A DNA stretch of 64,000 nt from Paraburkholderia antibiotica (GCF_012927125.1 NZ_JABBFZ010000012.1:1-64000), one strand, 5' to 3'. Positions 6,858 to 15,706 are shown, counted from the first letter of the stretch. Made by a program: numbers and translations. The notes: generated by a model from the letters alone, not told the origin.

Positions 6858-8285
6858 ATGAGCAGATTGATCGTGGTATCGAATCGTGTCGCACCGATTC
6901 AGGAAGCGCGCCCGGCGGCGGGCGGCCTTGCGATCGGCGTACTGGACGCGCTGAAGGAGACCGGTGGCGTCTGGTTCGGCTGGAGCGGCGAAACCGTCAG
7001 CGAACCGTCCGCGCCCGTGATCGAGAAGCAGGGCAACGTGACGTACGCGACGGTGGGCCTGACCAAGCGCGACTACGATCAGTACTACCGCGGCTTTTCG
7101 AACACGACGTTGTGGCCGACCTTCCACTACCGCAACGACCTGTCGCGCTACGATCGTGAGGATTACGCGGGATATCAGCGCGTCAACGCGACGCTCGCGA
7201 AGCAGTTGAAAGAGCTGCTGAAGCCCGACGACATCATCTGGGTACACGACTACCATCTGCTGCCGTTCGCGCGTTGCCTGCGCGAGCTCGGCGTAAAAAA
7301 CCCGATCGGCTTTTTCCTGCACATTCCGTTTCCGGTGCCCGAAGTGCTGCGCACGATTCCGCCGCACGAGGAACTCGTCAAGGCGATGTGCAGCTACGAC
7401 GTGATCGGTTTTCAGACCGAGGCGGACCGCCAGTCGTTCGTCGACTATATCGAGCGCGGCCAGCACGGCACGTCGAGCGAAGACGGCATGGTGCACGCGT
7501 ATAACCGCTTCCTGAAAGTCGGCGCGTATCCGATCGGCATCTATCCGGACGCGATCGCGAAGGCCGCCGAGCAGTTCACCGACCGCAAGCCGGTGAAGAG
7601 CCTGCGCGACGGCATGCGCGGGCGCAAATTGATCATGAGCGTCGACCGGCTCGATTATTCGAAGGGACTGGTCGAGCGCTTCCAGGCATTCGAGCGGCTG
7701 TTGCAGAACGCGCCGGGCTGGCACGGCCGGGTGTCGCTGGTGCAGATCGCGCCGCCGACACGCGCCGACGTGCAGACCTATCAGCGTATCCGTCAGACAC
7801 TCGAAGGCGAGGCGGGCCGTATCAACGGCCGGTTCGCGCAGCTCGACTGGACACCGATCCAGTATCTGAACCGCAAGTACGAACGCAATCTGCTGATGGC
7901 GCTGTTCCGGCAGTCGCAGGTCGGCTACGTGACGCCGTTGCGCGACGGCATGAATCTCGTCGCGAAGGAGTATGTCGCGTCGCAGGATCCGGCCGATCCG
8001 GGCGTGCTGGTGCTGTCGCAATTCGCGGGCGCGGCCGAGCAGTTGCCGGGCGCGCTGGTCGTCAATCCGTTCGATCTGTCGCAGATGGCCGAAGCGCTCG
8101 AGCGCGCGCTATCGATGCCGCTCGCCGAACGTCAGGCGCGCCACGCGGACATGATGAAGCCGATGCGGGAGAACAACCTGTCGGTGTGGCGCGATACGTT
8201 CCTCGACGATCTGCGCCACGTCGCGACCGCTTCTTCGGTGACGGCCAAAGCGGTAAAGCTCGCTGACGTGACGGCATCGTCCTGA
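6858..8285 (+). CDS. otsA: Trehalose-6-phosphate synthase
   Basis: 475 residues, the same length as E. coli OtsA (474). It joins UDP-glucose to glucose-6-phosphate to make trehalose-6-phosphate, which a phosphatase then converts to the osmoprotectant trehalose. Motifs: SRLIVVSNRVAP at the N-terminus with the Gly-Gly loop (AAGGLA), WVHDYHLLPFA, FFLHIPFPVPE, the DRLDYSKG block and PLRDGMNLVAKEYVA, all GT20 family signatures. I chose the ATG at 6858 because of GGAG just before it, the match to OtsA, and because the longer ORF would begin at the predicted transcription start. No otsB is adjacent, so the phosphatase must be elsewhere. A sigma-54 promoter precedes it. Confidence 0.97.
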   Translation: MSRLIVVSNRVAPIQEARPAAGGLAIGVLDALKETGGVWFGWSGETVSEPSAPVIEKQGNVTYATVGLTKRDYDQYYRGFSNTTLWPTFHYRNDLSRYDREDYAGYQRVNATLAKQLKELLKPDDIIWVHDYHLLPFARCLRELGVKNPIGFFLHIPFPVPEVLRTIPPHEELVKAMCSYDVIGFQTEADRQSFVDYIERGQHGTSSEDGMVHAYNRFLKVGAYPIGIYPDAIAKAAEQFTDRKPVKSLRDGMRGRKLIMSVDRLDYSKGLVERFQAFERLLQNAPGWHGRVSLVQIAPPTRADVQTYQRIRQTLEGEAGRINGRFAQLDWTPIQYLNRKYERNLLMALFRQSQVGYVTPLRDGMNLVAKEYVASQDPADPGVLVLSQFAGAAEQLPGALVVNPFDLSQMAEALERALSMPLAERQARHADMMKPMRENNLSVWRDTFLDDLRHVATASSVTAKAVKLADVTASS

Positions 8286-8402
8286 GCGGACGGACGCTGC
8301 CCGCGTGGGCGGGCGGCGTGCATGTCGATCACGTCCCGAGGTGCGGCGGCAGGGAAGATCGGAGAACGAAGCAAATAGATTCGCAGCGGGCTCAAAGCAG
8401 AA

Positions 8403-8437
8403 GGGCGCGCATCGCGTCGTGCGATGCGCGCCCTTTT
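8403..8437 (+). terminator. Rho-independent terminator of otsA
   Basis: A 13-base perfect stem (GGGCGCGCATCGC and its complement) around the loop GTCGT, followed by TTTT. It lies about 115 bases after the otsA stop. Confidence 0.8.
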
Positions 8438-8520
8438 GCGTGTGGGACGTGTGGGGCTTGCGCGGTGGATGCGTCTGTTCGCGCGGCGGTCCGCGCCGAA
8501 TGCATGAGCGCGAATGCACG

Positions 8521-8568
8521 TACAAGCCCGGATACAAACGCAGGTACAAGCGCACATGTAAGCGCACC
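8521..8568. repeat. Four imperfect 12-base tandem repeats
   Basis: Units TACAAGCCCGGA, TACAAACGCAGG, TACAAGCGCACA and TGTAAGCGCACC follow each other without gaps. In one plus frame they read as a YKR-x repeat; no gene is supported. It sits between the convergent otsA and exporter genes. Confidence 0.6.
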
Positions 8569-8614
8569 TGCCGGCCCATCTAAAGGCGACACAAGCGCAA
8601 ACGCCAATACGCCC

Positions 8615-10036
8615 TCAAGCCGGCTGCGCGGCCTTCTGCGTGACCCGCATCGTGCTGACGACCGCCGCGACCGCCGCGAACCCCGCGGCCACATACAGCG
8701 CGATGATCGTGCCGTTCTGCGGCGCGACGCCGAAGATCAGCGCGACCAGCGCCGCGCCGAGCGTCTGGCCGGTCAGGCGCGCGGTGCCGAGCATGCCGCT
8801 CGCGCCGCCGCTGCGCTCGCGCGGCGCCGAAGATAGCATCGTGCGATTGTTCGGCGACTGGAAGATGCCGAAGCCCGCGCCGCACAGCGCCATGCGCCAC
8901 GCGATCTGCAGCGGATCCGGGTGCGGGCCGAGCGTCGCGAGCAGCAGCAGACCGGCCGTCAACGCCGCGAGGCCGATGCCGCCGAGCCAGCCCGCCGACA
9001 CCTTGTCCGACAGCACGCCGGAAATCGGCGCGGCGAGGATGATGATCGCGGGCCACGGCGTCATCAGCAGACCGGTTTCGACCTGCGACATGCCGAGGTT
9101 TTCCTGCAGCATGAACGGCAACGACACGAAGGCCAGCATCTGCGCGCAGAACGAACACACCGACGTGCCGATCGACAGCGCGAACACCGGAATGCGCAGC
9201 AGATCGATCGGCAGCAGCGGCGCGGTTTGCGTGAGCTGACGGCGCACGAAGAAGTAGCCGATTACGAGCGCGCCGAGCGCTTCGAGCGTCACGTAGCCGA
9301 AGCGCTCGCCGTGGCCGAGGCCGTCGACCGCGAAAATCAGCAGGCCGAACACGAGCGCGTTCATCACCGCGCTCAGATAGTCGTACGGCGATTCGTGGCC
9401 GGGGTTCATCGGCAGCGCCTTGAAGCCGCCGACGATCGCCGCGATCCCGATCGGCACGTTGATCGCGAACAGCCACGGCCACGACGCGACCGCGAGCACG
9501 CCGGAGGCCACCGTCGGCCCGACCGCCGACGACACCGCCACCACCATCGCGTTGATCGCGACGCCGCGCCCGAGTTGCGAAGGCGGGTAGATCATGCGTA
9601 CGAGCGCGGTGTTCACGCTCATGATGCCGGCCGCGCCGAAGCCCTGCACCACGCGGGCGAGCGCGAGCGCCGGCAGCGAGGTGGATAGCGCGCAGCCGAA
9701 CGACGCCACCGTGAACAGGATCAGCCCGGACAGATAGATGCGCCGGTAGCCGATGCGGTCGCCGAGCGATGCGAGCGGCAACAGCGAGATCGTGATCGCG
9801 AGCTGGTACGCGTTGACGACCCAGATCGACGCGGCGGCGCTGGCGTTGAGATTGCGGGCGATGGTCGGCAGCGCGACGTTGGCGATCGCGCTGTCGAGCA
9901 CCGCGAGCGTCAACGCGAGCGCGATCACGAGCATCGCCCAGTAGCGTTGGGGAACCGGCAGGCCGACGTCGGCGTGTTCGAACGAAGAAGCGGCGGACGA
10001 CGCGGAGCCGGTCTTACGCGAGGGTTGTGCGTGCAT
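8615..10036 (-). CDS. MFS multidrug exporter, DHA2-type
   Basis: 473 residues with many hydrophobic helices across its full length, consistent with the 14-helix DHA2 (EmrB/QacA) group of proton-driven drug exporters. Visible signatures: LDSAIANVALPTIARNL in helix 1 (motif D1), GDRIGYRRIY (motif A) between helices 2 and 3, and ARVVQGFGAAGIMSVN (motif C region). The N-terminal 30 residues are polar and probably cytoplasmic. No membrane-fusion partner or regulator is adjacent, so the substrate cannot be guessed. It lies 98 bases downstream of the PEBP-like gene on the same strand. ATG at 10036; no clear ribosome site. Confidence 0.9.
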   Translation of the reverse strand: MHAQPSRKTGSASSAASSFEHADVGLPVPQRYWAMLVIALALTLAVLDSAIANVALPTIARNLNASAAASIWVVNAYQLAITISLLPLASLGDRIGYRRIYLSGLILFTVASFGCALSTSLPALALARVVQGFGAAGIMSVNTALVRMIYPPSQLGRGVAINAMVVAVSSAVGPTVASGVLAVASWPWLFAINVPIGIAAIVGGFKALPMNPGHESPYDYLSAVMNALVFGLLIFAVDGLGHGERFGYVTLEALGALVIGYFFVRRQLTQTAPLLPIDLLRIPVFALSIGTSVCSFCAQMLAFVSLPFMLQENLGMSQVETGLLMTPWPAIIILAAPISGVLSDKVSAGWLGGIGLAALTAGLLLLATLGPHPDPLQIAWRMALCGAGFGIFQSPNNRTMLSSAPRERSGGASGMLGTARLTGQTLGAALVALIFGVAPQNGTIIALYVAAGFAAVAAVVSTMRVTQKAAQPA

Positions 10037-10134
10037 CGATTATTCGAGTTGTAGTGGGGCGGCGCGGATGGGTTGGCCGTTGCGTTTCGCGCCGGGCGTC
10101 CGCGTTGCCGGGACGCCAGCGCCGCATGCCGATG

Positions 10135-10638
10135 TTATTTGAGTTCGTAGAGGCCCGTGTGGGTCGTCGAGTCGATTTCGTTCAGGTGCGTCATGAAGCG
10201 CGCGATCGCGTTGGTGGTTTCCGCGCTTATCGGCAGATGCGGCACCTTCAGCGCATGCAGCCGGAAGATGTAGCGATGCGTGCGGTCGCCGCGCGGCGGC
10301 GCGGCGCCGCCGAAGCCGACCGTACCGTAGTCGTTGCGCACCTGCAGCGCGCCTTGCGGCAGCAGCGAACCGTCCGCCTTGCCGGCGTTACGCGGTAGCG
10401 AGCGCACATCGGCCGGAATGTTGACGACGACCCAGTGCCAGAAGCCACTGCCGGTCGGCGCGTCGGGATCGTGGACGGTCAGCGCGAAGCTTTGCGTATC
10501 GGCGGGCGGCGCTTCCCATTGCAGCGATGGCGAGATGTTTTCGCCGTCGCTGCCGAACGCCTTGTCGTTGTATTCCTGGGCTTTCGGCATGAAGCCGTTG
10601 GTGGGAAAGTCGTCGGACCAGAGACGGAAGTCAGCCAT
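10135..10638 (-). CDS. YbhB/YbcL-family PEBP-like protein
   Basis: 167 residues matching bacterial phosphatidylethanolamine-binding-protein-like proteins (Raf kinase inhibitor fold, as E. coli YbhB and YbcL). Conserved elements: FGCNG-like start region replaced by NISPSLQWEAPP, the anion pocket DPDAPTGSGFWHWVVVNIP, and GGAAPPRGDRTHRYIFRLHAL. It has no signal peptide, so it is probably cytoplasmic. The molecular role is not settled in bacteria. I start at 10638 (MADFRLWSDD) because AGGGAGG lies just before this ATG; the upstream extension to 10758 is not conserved in style. Confidence 0.9.
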   Translation of the reverse strand: MADFRLWSDDFPTNGFMPKAQEYNDKAFGSDGENISPSLQWEAPPADTQSFALTVHDPDAPTGSGFWHWVVVNIPADVRSLPRNAGKADGSLLPQGALQVRNDYGTVGFGGAAPPRGDRTHRYIFRLHALKVPHLPISAETTNAIARFMTHLNEIDSTTHTGLYELK

Positions 10639-10888
10639 GATGTGCCTCCCTTGTTGATTGGTTCTGGGATCGTTGGAGCAAGCGATGGCGCGGCGGCCGG
10701 ATGGCCGGGGCGCATGCAACGGCACGCCGGATGGCAGCGGGACGGGCCGCGAAAACATCTGAAAAACAGCCCGGAAAGTACTGTGCGGTTCATCTCGAAA
10801 GCGCTCCGGGTTAGCTTGTCGAGTGTAGCACCAGCGGTCGCGAGACTCGCGCGAGCCGCACAGCGACGCGTGGTTTTCGGCGTGGGTT

Positions 10889-11335
10889 CTAGCTGCGTTC
10901 CTCGAACTGGGGCGCGTCGCTTTTCAGCCAGTCGACAAGCCGTTCGATCACGCCCGCGATATCGCGATTCGCACCGCGCAAAGCGCATTCCCACACCACC
11001 GCGACCCGCCAGCCGCTCGCCAGCAGCGCGGCGCGCACCTTGTCGTCGTTGCTGCGATTGCGGCCGATCTTGTCGCGCCAGAACTCGGGGCGCGTTTGCG
11101 GCCACTTGAACAGATGGCAGTCGTGACCGTGCCAGAAACAGCCGTGCACCAGCACGACCGCGCGATAACGCGGCAGCACGATGTCGGGACGGCCGGGCAG
11201 GTCGCGCGCGTCGAGCCGGAAGCGGAAGCCCTGCCGATGCAGCAGGCTGCGGATCAGAATCTCCGGCTTGGTGTTGCGGCCGCGAATGCCGGACATCATG
11301 CGGCTGCGGGTCGCGCTATCGACGATATCGACCAT
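10889..11335 (-). CDS. vsr: Very short patch repair endonuclease Vsr
   Basis: 148 residues. Vsr nicks DNA 5' of the T in T:G mismatches created when Dcm-made 5-methylcytosine deaminates, starting repair. The key residues fall at the same numbers as in E. coli Vsr: catalytic Asp51 (GRPDIVLP), His64 and His69, and zinc ligands Cys66, His71, Cys73 (HGCFWHGHDC) and Cys117 (VWECALRG). The N-terminus (SRMMSGIRGRNTKPE) also fits. It lies 66 bases downstream of the methyltransferase gene on the same strand, the expected operon order. No restriction endonuclease is nearby. Confidence 0.97.
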   Translation of the reverse strand: MVDIVDSATRSRMMSGIRGRNTKPEILIRSLLHRQGFRFRLDARDLPGRPDIVLPRYRAVVLVHGCFWHGHDCHLFKWPQTRPEFWRDKIGRNRSNDDKVRAALLASGWRVAVVWECALRGANRDIAGVIERLVDWLKSDAPQFEERS

Positions 11336-11401
11336 CGTCAGCGGGCGAACGCAGTGCGCGCGGTGAGTGGGCTACGTGGGCCACGTGATAGGGCGGGGCG
11401 C

Positions 11402-12682
11402 TTAGGCATGGAGCGGTTGCGGGCGTTTCGAGGCATCGCGGGTCGGTTGGGCGAGCAGGATTTGCACGTGCGGGAGCATGATACGCGCCACTTCGCGCAT
11501 CACCGGCATCACGACGCTGTTGCCGAACTGACGGTACGCCTGGGTATCGCTGACCGGAATCCGGAAGGTGTCGGGAAAGCCCATCAGGCGCGCGCATTCG
11601 CGCGGCGTCAGGCGCCGTGGCCGCAGCGCCTCGCCCTGATAGACGAGAATTTCGGAGCCGTCCTTGTGATAGCGCGCCGACAAGGTACGCGTGACGCTAT
11701 CCGGATACGCCATGCCGAAACCGAAACCGTTGCCCGCCGCGCGATGCTTGGCCGCGTAGTGCTGCAGATAGGCCCACAGCTTTGGGGTGAGCGTGTACTT
11801 CGGCTGCACGCAGCGCGCGGCATGGTCGAAGAAACGATCGTGGTCCCACGGCAGCACCGGTTCGCTGCCGTCGGTGCGATGCAGGATCGAGCCGAGCCGC
11901 GGACCGTGCTCGGGCAGGCGCAGATCGTCCCACGTGAACTCTGTCTTGCCGCGAAAGCCGACGATGATGATGCGCTCGCGATGCTGCGGCGTGAAATGCT
12001 GGCCGTCGATCACGCGGTAATGCACTTCGTAGCCGAGTTCGTCGCGCAGCGTTTGCAGGATCACGTCGAAGGTGCGGCCCTTGTCGTGCGACAGCAGGTT
12101 CTTGACGTTTTCGAGCAGGAACGCGGCGGGGCGCTTCTCGGCGATGATCCGCGCGACATCGAAAAAGAGCGTGCCCTGGGTCGTGCATTCGAAGCCGTGC
12201 GGCCGGCCCAGCGCGTTTTTCTTGCTGACGCCCGCGATCGAGAACGGCTGACACGGAAAGCCGCCGAGTAGCACGTCGTGGTTCGGCACCTCGTCGGCGG
12301 GAAACGTAACGATGTCGCCGATCAGCGCATGGCCGTCGCCGCCCGGATAGTTGTCGCAATAGGTGCGGGTCGAGAACTCGTTCCACTCGCTGGTCAACAC
12401 GCACTCGCCGCCGTGCGCCTCGAAGCCCATGCGGATGCCGCCGATTCCCGCGAACAGATCGATGAAGCGAAACGACGCCGCGTCGCCCGCTGAGTTCGCC
12501 GCTCGCGCGCCTTGTCGCAGCAAGTCGCGCAGCGCGGGCTCCAGCATCGCCGGACAAGGCGTCTCGCCTTTTTCCCAGCGACGTATCGTCTTGATGTCCT
12601 TGCCGACGTGCGCGGCGATTTCGCGTTGGGTGAAGCGGGCGCGCGCCTGCTTAAGCAGGTCGAGCGAGGCGGCGAGGGTCAC
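11402..12682 (-). CDS. dcm: DNA cytosine-5 methyltransferase, Dcm-like
   Basis: 426 residues. An N-terminal HTH-like part (about 15-55, TQREIAAHVGKDIKTIRRWE) precedes the methyltransferase, as in E. coli Dcm. Catalytic motifs: I, FIDLFAGIGG (73-82, S-adenosylmethionine binding); IV, GGFPCQPFS with nucleophile Cys144; VI, LLENVKNLL; VIII, QHRERIIIVGF; and X, QFGNSVVMPV. The pairing with Vsr suggests CCWGG as the target, but the target-recognition region would need direct comparison. No cognate endonuclease is encoded, so this is a solitary methyltransferase with a repair partner. Confidence 0.95.
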   Translation of the reverse strand: MTLAASLDLLKQARARFTQREIAAHVGKDIKTIRRWEKGETPCPAMLEPALRDLLRQGARAANSAGDAASFRFIDLFAGIGGIRMGFEAHGGECVLTSEWNEFSTRTYCDNYPGGDGHALIGDIVTFPADEVPNHDVLLGGFPCQPFSIAGVSKKNALGRPHGFECTTQGTLFFDVARIIAEKRPAAFLLENVKNLLSHDKGRTFDVILQTLRDELGYEVHYRVIDGQHFTPQHRERIIIVGFRGKTEFTWDDLRLPEHGPRLGSILHRTDGSEPVLPWDHDRFFDHAARCVQPKYTLTPKLWAYLQHYAAKHRAAGNGFGFGMAYPDSVTRTLSARYHKDGSEILVYQGEALRPRRLTPRECARLMGFPDTFRIPVSDTQAYRQFGNSVVMPVMREVARIMLPHVQILLAQPTRDASKRPQPLHA

Positions 12683-13241
12683 GTGGCGTCCTTGCTGGGA
12701 ATTTTTGCGGACATTATGACCTAAGGTCGTCCCATTTCCCTATTTTTACCGGTGTCGGAACCCGATTTTTCTCGCGCTTGTTGCGTTGCCGCCTCGTCGC
12801 GTTCGTCGACATGGAAATTGGGTTGTCATGAGTCGGCGTGTAGGCTTGTCGCGTGACGCCGGTTCCCTGCGTTGCGATGTGTGTTTGAGGCCGCGACCTT
12901 GTGCGCGGCTTTTTTTTCGCGCGTGTGTTTGGCGCAGGTGAGGGCGGGGCTTGAGCGAGGGGGATGCCTGGGCGGAGCGGCGCTGGTAAGGCGTAAGCGT
13001 GGGCGATGTGCGCGCAGGTGTTGTTTGCGTTTGCGGGATGCAGGCAGGGGCGTGTCGGTCGTGCCGGCCGGTTGATGCCGGGCGCGGTGGCTTCTTTGCG
13101 TCGGCGGTTCAACTGGCGCGACGACGGGGCCCGAGTTGCGCACGAACGGCCCGGAGGCGGGGGTATGCGCCGGTTGTCGTTGGCGTGGGTGACGCATAGA
13201 CGGACGCGTCGGTTTCCCGGCCAGGGCTCAGGCCTGAGGCT
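12683..13241. other. 559-base region without a convincing gene
   Basis: G/T-biased on the plus strand from 12830 on. Several frames stay open through it but encode only basic, low-complexity peptides with no domain and no ribosome site. A hairpin with a T run lies at 12890-12917. I see no tRNA, repeat array or insertion sequence. Confidence 0.45.
12890..12917 (+). terminator. Short terminator-like hairpin
   Basis: A 6-base stem (GCCGCG/CGCGGC) followed by eight T residues. The loop is eight bases. No plus-strand gene immediately precedes it, so its client is unknown; it may belong to an unannotated small transcript. Confidence 0.35.
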
Positions 13242-13568
13242 TCAGGCCGAATGCAGCGTCTCGACTGCGCAAGCCGGCTGAAACGGCGCGGCGACGGCCG
13301 GCGCGAAGCGCTCCCATTCCGGCTGCGGTGTGGCTTCGAAGTGGGCGAGTTGCAGCAGCAGACCGTCGACTTTGCACAGTTGCGCGTGACTGAGGTGACC
13401 GGCGTCGAGCAGCGCGTTCAGACGCCTGCGCCAATAGGCGGGCGGCAGGATCGGGCCGCCGAAGTCGCCACGCAACGACACGTGCATGACGCGCGCGATA
13501 TGCGCGATGTCCCGATCGATCAACGCAGCCTGCGATGATCCCGAAAGCGTAGCGAGCATGTGGTCCAT
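13242..13568 (-). CDS. Conserved-looking small protein, unknown function
   Basis: 108 residues, predicted soluble and largely helical, with no domain I recognise. The segment LPPAYWRRRLNALLDAGHLSHAQLCKVDGLLLQLAHFE looks like packed amphipathic helices. The ATG at 13568 has GGGAGGGG just upstream, a very good ribosome site; a second ATG lies three codons in. It is divergent from the CsbD-family gene with about 200 bases between them, so the two may share stress regulation. Function unknown. Confidence 0.65.
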   Translation of the reverse strand: MDHMLATLSGSSQAALIDRDIAHIARVMHVSLRGDFGGPILPPAYWRRRLNALLDAGHLSHAQLCKVDGLLLQLAHFEATPQPEWERFAPAVAAPFQPACAVETLHSA

Positions 13569-13770
13569 GGCCCCTCCCTGAGCGTTTTTACGGCGGCGCG
13601 CGGCAAGACTTTAGGGCTGTCGATGAAAATTTTTCGCGATCGCTTGCCTATATCGACCGCTGCGCAGCGCGCCACGCGGGGTCGGTCGTCGGGCATAGCC
13701 GTTGCTGTGTCCGGATACCGGTGGAATGCCACGCCGGCATTTCGGTTGATCGCAAATAAAGGAGTCCAGC

Positions 13771-13962
13771 ATGAACAAGGATCAGGTGAAGGGCGTCGGT
13801 GAGCAGATCAAGGGCAAGGTGAACGAGGCCGTCGGCAAGGCCACGAACGACCCCGCGAAGGAACTGAAGGGCGATTTGCAGCAAGGCGCCGGCAAGGTGC
13901 AGAAGGCCTATGGCGATGCGAAGGAAGACGCCAAGGATCAGGCCAAGCGCCACAACCCGTAA
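13771..13962 (+). CDS. CsbD-family stress protein
   Basis: 63 residues matching CsbD/YjbJ: MNKDQVKGVGEQIKGKVNEAVGKATND followed by Lys, Glu, Asp and Gly-rich helical repeats (GDLQQGAGKVQKAYGDAKEDAKDQ). These small hydrophilic proteins accumulate in general stress and stationary phase in many bacteria; the molecular role is unknown. The family length (about 60-70) is as expected. Ribosome site AAAGGAG lies about eight bases before the ATG. A terminator follows at 14005-14032, so it is probably monocistronic. Confidence 0.92.
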   Translation: MNKDQVKGVGEQIKGKVNEAVGKATNDPAKELKGDLQQGAGKVQKAYGDAKEDAKDQAKRHNP

Positions 13963-14004
13963 GACCCTCGCGCGCCCGTTCGGCGTAGTTTGTCGTAACG
14001 GCAT

Positions 14005-14032
14005 AGGCGTCGCGCATGCCGCGGCGCCTTTT
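14005..14032 (+). terminator. Terminator of the CsbD-family gene
   Basis: A 10-base stem (AGGCGTCGCG with CGCGGCGCCT, one G:T pair), loop CATGC, then TTTTC. It starts 43 bases after the stop. Confidence 0.7.
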
Positions 14033-14218
14033 CTGTTTTCGTGCGGCGTGGGCGTTTAGAGCGCATGTTGTCCCGTCATGGGAGTTGAGGCCTCAGTGGC
14101 CGCGACCGCGACGCGAGTGCGAATTCGCCTGGGAGTAACCCGTGCTTGCGATGATGACCGTTCCGCGCGCGCGGCGACGCCTTTAGACTTGGCGCATCCG
14201 ATCAGGAGATGGCGCCAG

Positions 14219-14440
14219 ATGACACCCGAAAAAATACTTTCGATGTTCGAACGGCAGTACCTGGAAGGCAAGGCGCCGCCCGATCTCGAGGCGACCTGCG
14301 CGGGCTTTGCGACATGGCTCGCGGCGGCGTGGGAACTGCTCGACGGCAACGAGAAGACGCTGCTGCTGACGGTCGGCGCGACGTTGTGGCGCGAAGGTTT
14401 CAACGCACGGGCGGGGACGACGACGAAAGATTTGTGGTGA
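14219..14440 (+). CDS. Small protein, unknown function
   Basis: 73 residues starting MTPEKILSMFERQYLEGK. It looks like a compact helical soluble protein with a Trp-rich middle (FATWLAAAWELLDGNEK). I chose the ATG at 14219, preceded by AGGAG (14204-14208) at ten bases; the frame stays open further upstream, but that part is Arg-rich and looks non-coding. No family is recognised. It lies between the CsbD-family gene and the GST gene, each with its own expected promoter. Confidence 0.6.
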   Translation: MTPEKILSMFERQYLEGKAPPDLEATCAGFATWLAAAWELLDGNEKTLLLTVGATLWREGFNARAGTTTKDLW

Positions 14441-14597
14441 TCCCGACTGCGAGCGTGGTCGGCAGCGCAGGGGGGAAGAAGGGATGAACGCGCGGCGCTC
14501 GTAAGCGCTTCGCGTGGCCGCGCACGCGGCGCGCCGAGTCGGTTTATATTGGGCGGTCCTGCACACACACTCTTTCTCGCCGAGGCGACCCGAACCC

Positions 14598-15317
14598 ATG
14601 ACCGAACTGTCCGCGCGTTTGTCCACTTTCCCGATCACGAAAAAATGGCCGGCCGAGCATCCGGACCGCATCCAGCTCTATTCGCTGCCGACGCCCAACG
14701 GCGTCAAGGTTTCGATCATGCTCGAGGAAACCGGCTTGCCGTACGAGCCGCATCTGGTGCGCTTCGATACCGACGACCAGATGACGCCCGAGTTTCTGTC
14801 GCTGAACCCGAACAACAAGATTCCGGCGATCCTCGACCCGAACGGACCGGACGGCAAACCGCTGCCGCTGTTCGAATCGGGCGCGATCCTGATCTATCTC
14901 GCCGACAAGAGCGGCCAGCTGATTCCGCGCGACGCCGCCGGCCGCTACGAAACGATCCAGTGGGTGATGTTCCAGATGGGCGGCATCGGACCGATGTTCG
15001 GCCAGGTCGGCTTCTTCCACAAATTCGCTGGCAAGGACTACGAGGACAAACGGCCGCGCGATCGCTACATCGCCGAGTCGAAGCGGCTGCTCGGCGTGCT
15101 CGAACAGCGGCTCGCGGGACGCGCGTGGGTGATGGGCGATCAGTACACGATCGCCGATATCGCGATCTTCCCGTGGGTGCGCAATCTGGTGGGCTTCTAC
15201 GAAGCGGGCGAACTGGTCGGCATTCAGGACTTCCCGAACGTGCAGCGCGTGCTGGCGGCGTTCGTCGAGCGTCCGGCGGTGGCGCGGGGGGTGAATATTC
15301 CGAAGCGGGCGGGGTGA
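14598..15317 (+). CDS. Glutathione S-transferase, YfcG/YghU-like
   Basis: 239 residues. An N-terminal thioredoxin-like domain (about 25-110) carries LYSLPTPNGVKVSIMLEETG and LNPNNKIPAILDP, with ESGAILIYLADK as the glutathione gamma-glutamyl site. A C-terminal helical domain contains VMGDQYTIADIAIFPW. The TPNG motif is that of the nu-class enzymes YfcG and YghU, which use glutathione to reduce disulfides and peroxides rather than conjugate drugs. The likely role is cytoplasmic disulfide-bond reductase. ATG at 14598 by homology. No operon partner is visible. Confidence 0.9.
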   Translation: MTELSARLSTFPITKKWPAEHPDRIQLYSLPTPNGVKVSIMLEETGLPYEPHLVRFDTDDQMTPEFLSLNPNNKIPAILDPNGPDGKPLPLFESGAILIYLADKSGQLIPRDAAGRYETIQWVMFQMGGIGPMFGQVGFFHKFAGKDYEDKRPRDRYIAESKRLLGVLEQRLAGRAWVMGDQYTIADIAIFPWVRNLVGFYEAGELVGIQDFPNVQRVLAAFVERPAVARGVNIPKRAG

Positions 15318-15706
15318 GAATTGGGCATCTGAGCGCCGGCATGGCTTACGTAGTGTTGTAGCGAAGGCGAAGCGATCATGGCTGGTTATCCGGCCTGCTT
15401 CGCCGACCGGTAAGCCGATGCACGAGCGCTCTCGCTCGTCGTGCACGGCGCTTTGGCGGGACGCTTTATTTCTCCGCTAGTTTTTCTCTTCCCCTTCACA
15501 TTGAGCGCATTCGTTCGTACACGGATTCAGGGGCAGGGCGCGGGTGCTCTCGGAACGCTTCGGCGAATGAAGCGCTCGCGGATGTCTCTTCGGTTCTAGT
15601 CGGTTAGGACGAGTGCGCGGCGGTATCGATGAGATCGATGCCTGGGATTCCCAATCTGTTTCGCCCGTCGTTCGGAGCCGGCGACACGTGAAAGGGCGTT
15701 CGCGAC
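15318..15706. other. 389-base region before the phage-like lysis genes
   Basis: No supported gene. An imperfect hairpin built on GCACGAG and CTCGTCGTGC lies around 15420-15447, a possible transcript end for the GST gene. The sequence becomes AT-richer towards 15480-15600, consistent with a boundary of the inserted segment, but I see no attachment repeat. Confidence 0.35.

Larger units (their letters stand above)
8286..8614. other. 329-base region between convergent genes
   Basis: Separates otsA from the convergent exporter gene. It contains a strong terminator (8403-8437) and a run of four imperfect 12-base units (8521-8568), both listed. Short frames across it are explained by the repeat and show no domains. 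Confidence 0.5.

Noticed and set aside
12714..13197. Overlapping long frames on the minus strand after dcm
   Set aside because: Arg/Pro/Thr-rich low-complexity residues, no ribosome site and no domain.
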